From Chloroflexota bacterium (GTDB lineage: Bacteria; Chloroflexota; Anaerolineae; JAAYEA01): a DNA stretch of 45,110 nt. A model generated the notes under the pieces. It was not told where the DNA came from and ran no database searches. It saw only the letters and a list, made by a program, of their open reading frames with translations. The stretch is from the NCBI GenBank assembly GCA_019873665.1, contig JAIOAV010000026.1, forward strand, positions 1-45,110. The letters are read 5' to 3'. Of this stretch, positions 41,656 to 45,110 are shown one piece after another. The position numbers and the translations under genes were made by a program. Position 1 is the stretch's first letter. Each line of letters begins with the position of its first letter.

Positions 41656-43647
41656 TCAGAGCACAGCCAGCGCGAGTTGGTACGCCGCGACCCCACCCGC
41701 TACCGACACGAGAAGCAGAAGCGCCACGCCTCCCAACGTCCAGGGCCAGGAGTGGGTCTCCTGCCGCATCGCGGCCACCGTCGCCGCGCATGGCACGAAC
41801 AGCATCTGCACTACCAGAAAAGCCAGCGCCGCCGCCGTTGACACACTCTGCTGCAAAATCTCGCTCAGGCTTGCTTCCGCTGCACTCGCGCCATACACGA
41901 TGCCCAGGGTGACCAGCGAGTTCTCTTTGGCGGCAAAACTCGTTAGCAGCGATACGATCATGCGCCAGTCCAGTCCCATCAGAGAGCCGACTGGTTCCAG
42001 GCCGCGCCCGATGCGTGCCAGAATGCTGTGCTGGATATCGCCCGTGGGCAATGCGGAAAGAAGCCACACGCCTACGGACATGAGCAGGATCAGCGTGCCC
42101 GCTTTGCGCAAGAACTCGGATGTGCGATGCCAGATCAGGAGGCCAATGGTACGCAGGTTAGGCCGGTGATACAGAGGCAGCTCCATGATGAAGGCCACAG
42201 CCTCCCCGCGAAAGAGCGTCTTGTTGAGCAGGATGCCCAGCGCTGCCATCACTGCTAGGTTGACGGCAATCAGTCCCCAAGATACCAGCGTGGGCGCGGC
42301 GAAAAAGAGAGGCGCGAGAAAGGTCAACACGATCATACGCCCGGTACATGGCACAAGTGGTGCCAGCAAGATCGTCAACAGACGCGCTGGCCGCGACTCC
42401 ACCACCCGCGCACCAACCACGGCAGAGACATTGCAGCCAAAGCCAAGGAAGAGCGGCAGAAAGCTCTTGCCGTGCAATCCCATCAGATGCATGAAGCGAT
42501 CCATCACATACGCGGCGCGCGCCATATAGCCGATGTCTTCCATCAGCCCCATCACGGAGAAGAAGATCACCAGGATCGGGGCAAAGGTGACCACCGTGCC
42601 TGCGCCGCCAAGCACGCCATCCACCAGAAGCCCGACCAGCCAGGAAGGCCCGGCAGCGAAGCGTGTGGTGATCCAGTCCGCTATGCGCTGTACAAGATAG
42701 CGATCCAGCAGGTCCTGCAGCGGCGTGCCGATGCTATACGTCAGGAAGAAGATCGCGCCGAGGATGCCCGCCAAGACGATCAGCCCCCAGAAGGGGTGCG
42801 TCGCTACCTGATCCAGCCGCGACGTGAAGGTGATTTGCCCGGCGCGCGGACGCACCACCGCAGCGCGCACCATCCGCGCCACCCACTCATACCGGCCACC
42901 GGCCACCGCCAGCACGGCGTCCTCGTGCGCATGCAGTATCTCGCTTACGCGCGACCATGCCGCGGGCGGAAGCCGTTCCGACATCATGCGGTTGACCTCA
43001 CTATCCCCTTCCAGCAACTTGAGCGCCACCCACTGCACAGGGTAATCTTGCGGCACATCGTTGCCGATGAGGCCCACTAACTCTTCCAGGACAGCCCGAT
43101 GATCGGCGCCAATCTCGGGGCGCTTGGGCTTGTATGGGATGCGCCCGTGCGCTACGTCGTGCACTGCCTCCATCAGCTCGCGCACGCCCTGGGCCTTGGT
43201 GGCCACCAGCGGCACCACCGGCACCCCGATCGCCGCCTCGAGCACGTGCGGCTCGATCTTGATCCCTTCCGCGGCAGCGACGTCAACCATATTGAGGCCG
43301 ATCACTACCGGCACATCCAAGTGCAACAATTCAGCCACCAGATAGAGATTGCGCTCCAACACGGGCGCGCTCAGGATCGCGACCACTACATCTGGCTTTT
43401 GTCGGATGATATACTCGCGGGCGATGATCTCTTCTGGCGAGTTCGCCGTGAGGCTATAGGTTCCTGGCAGGTCCACCAGATGCACGATGTCGCCATCATG
43501 CTGATAGGTGCCAGTCTTTTGCTCGACCGTCTTACCAGGCCAGTTACCCACATGCTGGCTGAGCCCCGTAAGGATGTTGAAAACGCTGGACTTGCCCACG
43601 TTTGGCTGTCCGGCCAACGCGACTGTGATCTCTTTGCCTTCAGACAT
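41656..43647 (-). CDS. feoB: Ferrous iron transporter FeoB
   Basis: This 663-residue protein has an N-terminal G-protein domain: G1 GQPNVGKS (13-20), G3 DLPG (59-62) and G4 NMVD (119-122). A helical GDI-like domain follows (~170-275) and then two Gate domains, with the family GFGCNVSAVVGARVV segment including its cysteine, VPCTGRM and VPCAATVAAM. It imports Fe2+ across the inner membrane with GTP hydrolysis. Length is at the short end of the family. The start is 9 nt after feoA with TAGGAG upstream. Confidence 0.97.
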   Translation of the reverse strand: MSEGKEITVALAGQPNVGKSSVFNILTGLSQHVGNWPGKTVEQKTGTYQHDGDIVHLVDLPGTYSLTANSPEEIIAREYIIRQKPDVVVAILSAPVLERNLYLVAELLHLDVPVVIGLNMVDVAAAEGIKIEPHVLEAAIGVPVVPLVATKAQGVRELMEAVHDVAHGRIPYKPKRPEIGADHRAVLEELVGLIGNDVPQDYPVQWVALKLLEGDSEVNRMMSERLPPAAWSRVSEILHAHEDAVLAVAGGRYEWVARMVRAAVVRPRAGQITFTSRLDQVATHPFWGLIVLAGILGAIFFLTYSIGTPLQDLLDRYLVQRIADWITTRFAAGPSWLVGLLVDGVLGGAGTVVTFAPILVIFFSVMGLMEDIGYMARAAYVMDRFMHLMGLHGKSFLPLFLGFGCNVSAVVGARVVESRPARLLTILLAPLVPCTGRMIVLTFLAPLFFAAPTLVSWGLIAVNLAVMAALGILLNKTLFRGEAVAFIMELPLYHRPNLRTIGLLIWHRTSEFLRKAGTLILLMSVGVWLLSALPTGDIQHSILARIGRGLEPVGSLMGLDWRMIVSLLTSFAAKENSLVTLGIVYGASAAEASLSEILQQSVSTAAALAFLVVQMLFVPCAATVAAMRQETHSWPWTLGGVALLLLVSVAGGVAAYQLALAVL

Positions 43648-43656
43648 GGCTGACTC

Positions 43657-43905
43657 CTACTGACCCGTGCTCACCACAATGTGCGCGGCCTCTCCCCGAC
43701 CCAATGCCACCCGGGTGTCGCGGATCATGACGATCAGCGGACCGTGGCGGTAGTTCTGGATCATCTGGACAGCCGCTCCCGGCGTGAAGCCGAGCGTCGC
43801 CAGACGACTCACAAGGCCGCGACCGCCACGTATCCACAGCACAAACCCCACCTGACCGGGCGCGAGTTGATCGAGCCCCGTCTGTCGCGCACTCGATTCT
43901 GCCAC
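43657..43905 (-). CDS. feoA: FeoA, SH3-like partner of FeoB
   Basis: This 82-residue cytosolic protein is a single SH3-like FeoA domain: LDQLAPGQVGFVLWI, RLATLGFTPGAAVQMI, GPLIVMIRDTRVALGRGEAAHIVV. The GTG start at 43905 has GGGGAGGATATC upstream. It is the first gene of feoABC, driven from 44021-44049 under the double operator. Confidence 0.95.
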   Translation of the reverse strand: MAESSARQTGLDQLAPGQVGFVLWIRGGRGLVSRLATLGFTPGAAVQMIQNYRHGPLIVMIRDTRVALGRGEAAHIVVSTGQ

Positions 43906-43982
43906 GATATCCTCCCCATGATCGGCTCCGGCGTTTCGCGATGCCCCGCTGGCCGACAGGCTGTGTGTCGCCGAGCGACTCG

Positions 43983-44021
43983 AAAAGGCATACCTATATG
44001 ATATCTTTAGGTATGCCTAAA
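43983..44021 (-). promoter_or_regulatory. Double DtxR-family-type operator over the feo promoter
   Basis: Two near-palindromic boxes lie side by side: TTTAGGTATGCCTAAA (44006-44021) and AAAAGGCATACCTATA (43983-43998). Their cores are a perfect 11-bp inverted repeat, AGGCATACCTA (43986-43996) and TAGGTATGCCT (44008-44018). Centres are 22 bp apart, two helical turns. The pattern TTAGG-N4-CCTAA fits DtxR/IdeR/MntR/TroR-type metalloregulators. One box abuts the -10 element and covers the start point; the other lies just downstream. Confidence 0.8.
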
Positions 44022-44049
44022 TTATACGCCAGATGTCCGTCTCTGTCAA
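44021..44049 (-). promoter_or_regulatory. Consensus sigma70 promoter for feoABC
   Basis: Minus-strand TTGACA (44049-44044), a 17-bp spacer and TATAAT (44026-44021): a full consensus match. The expected start (~44014) is inside the first operator box, so a bound repressor should block it. Confidence 0.88.
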
Positions 44050-44072
44050 ATCGCAAGCAATGGGCAATTCGA

Positions 44073-44915
44073 TCAGCCGTGCAGCAGCCCGAGAGTTACC
44101 GCCATGAGCATCATGCCGATTGTCACGCCGACGATGGATAGGTGATTCTCGCCAAGAGCACAAGCCACCGGTACGAGTTCATCTAGCGAGATAAAGATCA
44201 TGATCCCGGCCACCAGCGAGAGCACCCAGCCCAGCAGCGCTGGCGTCAGGAACGGGGAGAGCACAAGTGCAGCTAATGCCGCCCCACCCAGTTCCGCCAG
44301 CCCCGGCAGCGCCGACCAGAGGAATGCCTGCCGGCGGTTGCCTGTCGCGCCATAGATCGGCGCGGCGACGGCCAGTCCTTCTGGGATGTTGTGGATAGCG
44401 ATCGCCACGGCGATCCCTATACCGAGGCTCAAGTCCTTGACCGTGCTTGCAAAGGTGGCCAATCCCTCCGGAAAGTTGTGAATCCCCATGCCTACGGCGA
44501 CCAACAGGCCGCAGCGCAGCACCTCCAGCTCGGTGCCGCCGCGACGCCCCCATCCTGGAGGGCCGCCATGCCGTCTGCGGTGACGTCCGCGGCACGCTGG
44601 CTCGGCCGCCAGCAACGCGGAGTTAGCCATGCGTTCCTCAAGGTATTCATGTGGCACCAGAACATCCACGAGGAACATGACGGCAATGCCGAGGAAGAGA
44701 GCGAAGGCCGCTGACACGGAGCCGATGGCGGCGACGCCCTCCTGGAAGAGCTCCACAAAGGCGACCCAGATCATGACGCCCGCGGAAAAGCCGAGCGCAA
44801 CGGACATGGCACGCTCGCTGGGCCGCGGCACTACGACCCCGACAAGACCACCCAAGGCAGTGGACAATCCGGCGAGCGCCGCAAGCAGCAGCGCGATCAA
44901 GACGTTCTCGGTCAA
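44073..44915 (-). CDS. ZIP-family divalent metal transporter
   Basis: This 280-residue protein has eight predicted membrane helices. The binuclear metal site shows as HNFPEG (helix 4) and HNIPEG (helix 5), with a His/Arg-rich cytosolic loop (GRHRRRHGG) between helices 3 and 4. The GufA-like ZIP subfamily imports Zn2+, Fe2+ or Mn2+ into the cytosol. The TTG start at 44915 has AAGGAGG six nt upstream. It begins 40 nt after the probable DtxR-family gene and ends 24 nt before the feo promoter. Confidence 0.92.
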   Translation of the reverse strand: MTENVLIALLLAALAGLSTALGGLVGVVVPRPSERAMSVALGFSAGVMIWVAFVELFQEGVAAIGSVSAAFALFLGIAVMFLVDVLVPHEYLEERMANSALLAAEPACRGRHRRRHGGPPGWGRRGGTELEVLRCGLLVAVGMGIHNFPEGLATFASTVKDLSLGIGIAVAIAIHNIPEGLAVAAPIYGATGNRRQAFLWSALPGLAELGGAALAALVLSPFLTPALLGWVLSLVAGIMIFISLDELVPVACALGENHLSIVGVTIGMMLMAVTLGLLHG

Positions 44916-44955
44916 AGCCTACCTCCTTGCGATGCGGATTGTATGGTATGCGGTT

Positions 44956-45110
44956 CTAGGCTTCGAGAATAGGTATGACCATGATCCTGCTCGCGATACG
45001 ATCCCATAGGGTCGTTTTCACATCGTCCACCACGCAGGTGAGGCTCTGGATTGCCGGTTCGCGATGCAGTACCTGAACGACCGCGCCCGGCCGCAGTCCC
45101 GCGCGATCCA
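44956..45110 (-). CDS. DtxR-family metal-dependent repressor, C-terminal FeoA-like domain (5' end outside window)
   Basis: The minus strand is open from the right edge to TAG at 44958-44956, giving 50 residues. The order GLRPGAVVQVLHREP... VVDDVKTTLWDRIASRIMV matches the SH3/FeoA-like C-terminal domain of DtxR/IdeR/MntR-type repressors (LxPGxxVxV, then A-x-x-I-x-V). The winged-helix half lies beyond the window. It stands 40 nt upstream of the ZIP gene, probably in one operon, and is the natural candidate to bind the feo operators. A second stand-alone FeoA is the alternative. Confidence 0.6.
   Translation of the reverse strand, partial: DRAGLRPGAVVQVLHREPAIQSLTCVVDDVKTTLWDRIASRIMVIPILEA

Noticed and set aside
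1-45110. CRISPR arrays, tRNA or rRNA genes, insertion sequences
   Set aside because: Reading both strands showed no regularly spaced repeats, no cloverleaf T-arm signatures and no transposase frames.

Overview
The window comes from a high-GC bacterial chromosome. It has sigma70-type promoters (TTGACA/TATAAT with 16-18 bp spacers), good Shine-Dalgarno sites and frequent GTG/TTG starts. Cell-surface proteins with Thr/Pro-rich linkers, dockerin and DNRLRE domains, a FecCD-type B12 importer and several stand-alone TIM-barrel sugar isomerases suggest a heterotrophic member of the Chloroflexota (Anaerolineae-like). That placement is an inference from style and gene content; no rRNA or other marker here fixes it. 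No tRNA, rRNA, CRISPR array, transposase or integrase was seen.

Layout. 1-1.6 kb: end of a metallo-beta-lactamase-fold enzyme, a frameshifted contractile-tail tube protein and a small anchored protein. 1.6-9.0 kb: minus-strand genes for sugar and small-molecule work (isomerase, two-gene ABC-2 exporter, M20 peptidase, MATE pump, Gfo/Idh dehydrogenase, second isomerase). 9.1-11.3 kb: ftsY and prfB, the latter with a classic programmed +1 frameshift, followed by a REP-like palindrome. 11.6-17.7 kb: phosphodiesterase, LysM protein, dockerin protein, small membrane proteins, a CPBP protease homologue and an MFS transporter. 17.9-23.0 kb: third isomerase, cimA with a possible leader peptide, a tethered nuclease/lamin-tail protein and a zinc dehydrogenase. 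23.3-27.8 kb: GT-C glycosyltransferase, frameshifted six-hairpin glycosidase and a DUF218 protein.

27.8-32.1 kb holds a four-gene minus-strand operon. Its first gene encodes three copies of a ~60-residue HARP-like module, followed by a uroporphyrinogen-decarboxylase-family protein, a DegT aminotransferase and a nitrilase. A strong promoter with a perfect 14-bp palindrome over its -35 box drives it. 32.2-36.6 kb: P-type ATPase of the Na+/K+ pump subtype, translationally coupled to two TrkA-type RCK proteins, with no TrkH/KtrB channel in the window.

36.6-39.9 kb: btuFCD cobalamin importer controlled by a cobalamin riboswitch with a textbook terminator, and a 14-bp hairpin between btuF and btuC. 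It is divergent from a DNRLRE lipoprotein. 41.4-45.1 kb: metal homeostasis. feoABC is driven by a consensus promoter whose -10 edge and start point lie in a double DtxR-type operator. A ZIP transporter and the C-terminal end of a probable DtxR-family repressor, the likely ligand of those operators, lie just upstream. B12 uptake, iron uptake and broad metal uptake are therefore clustered, each with its own control device.
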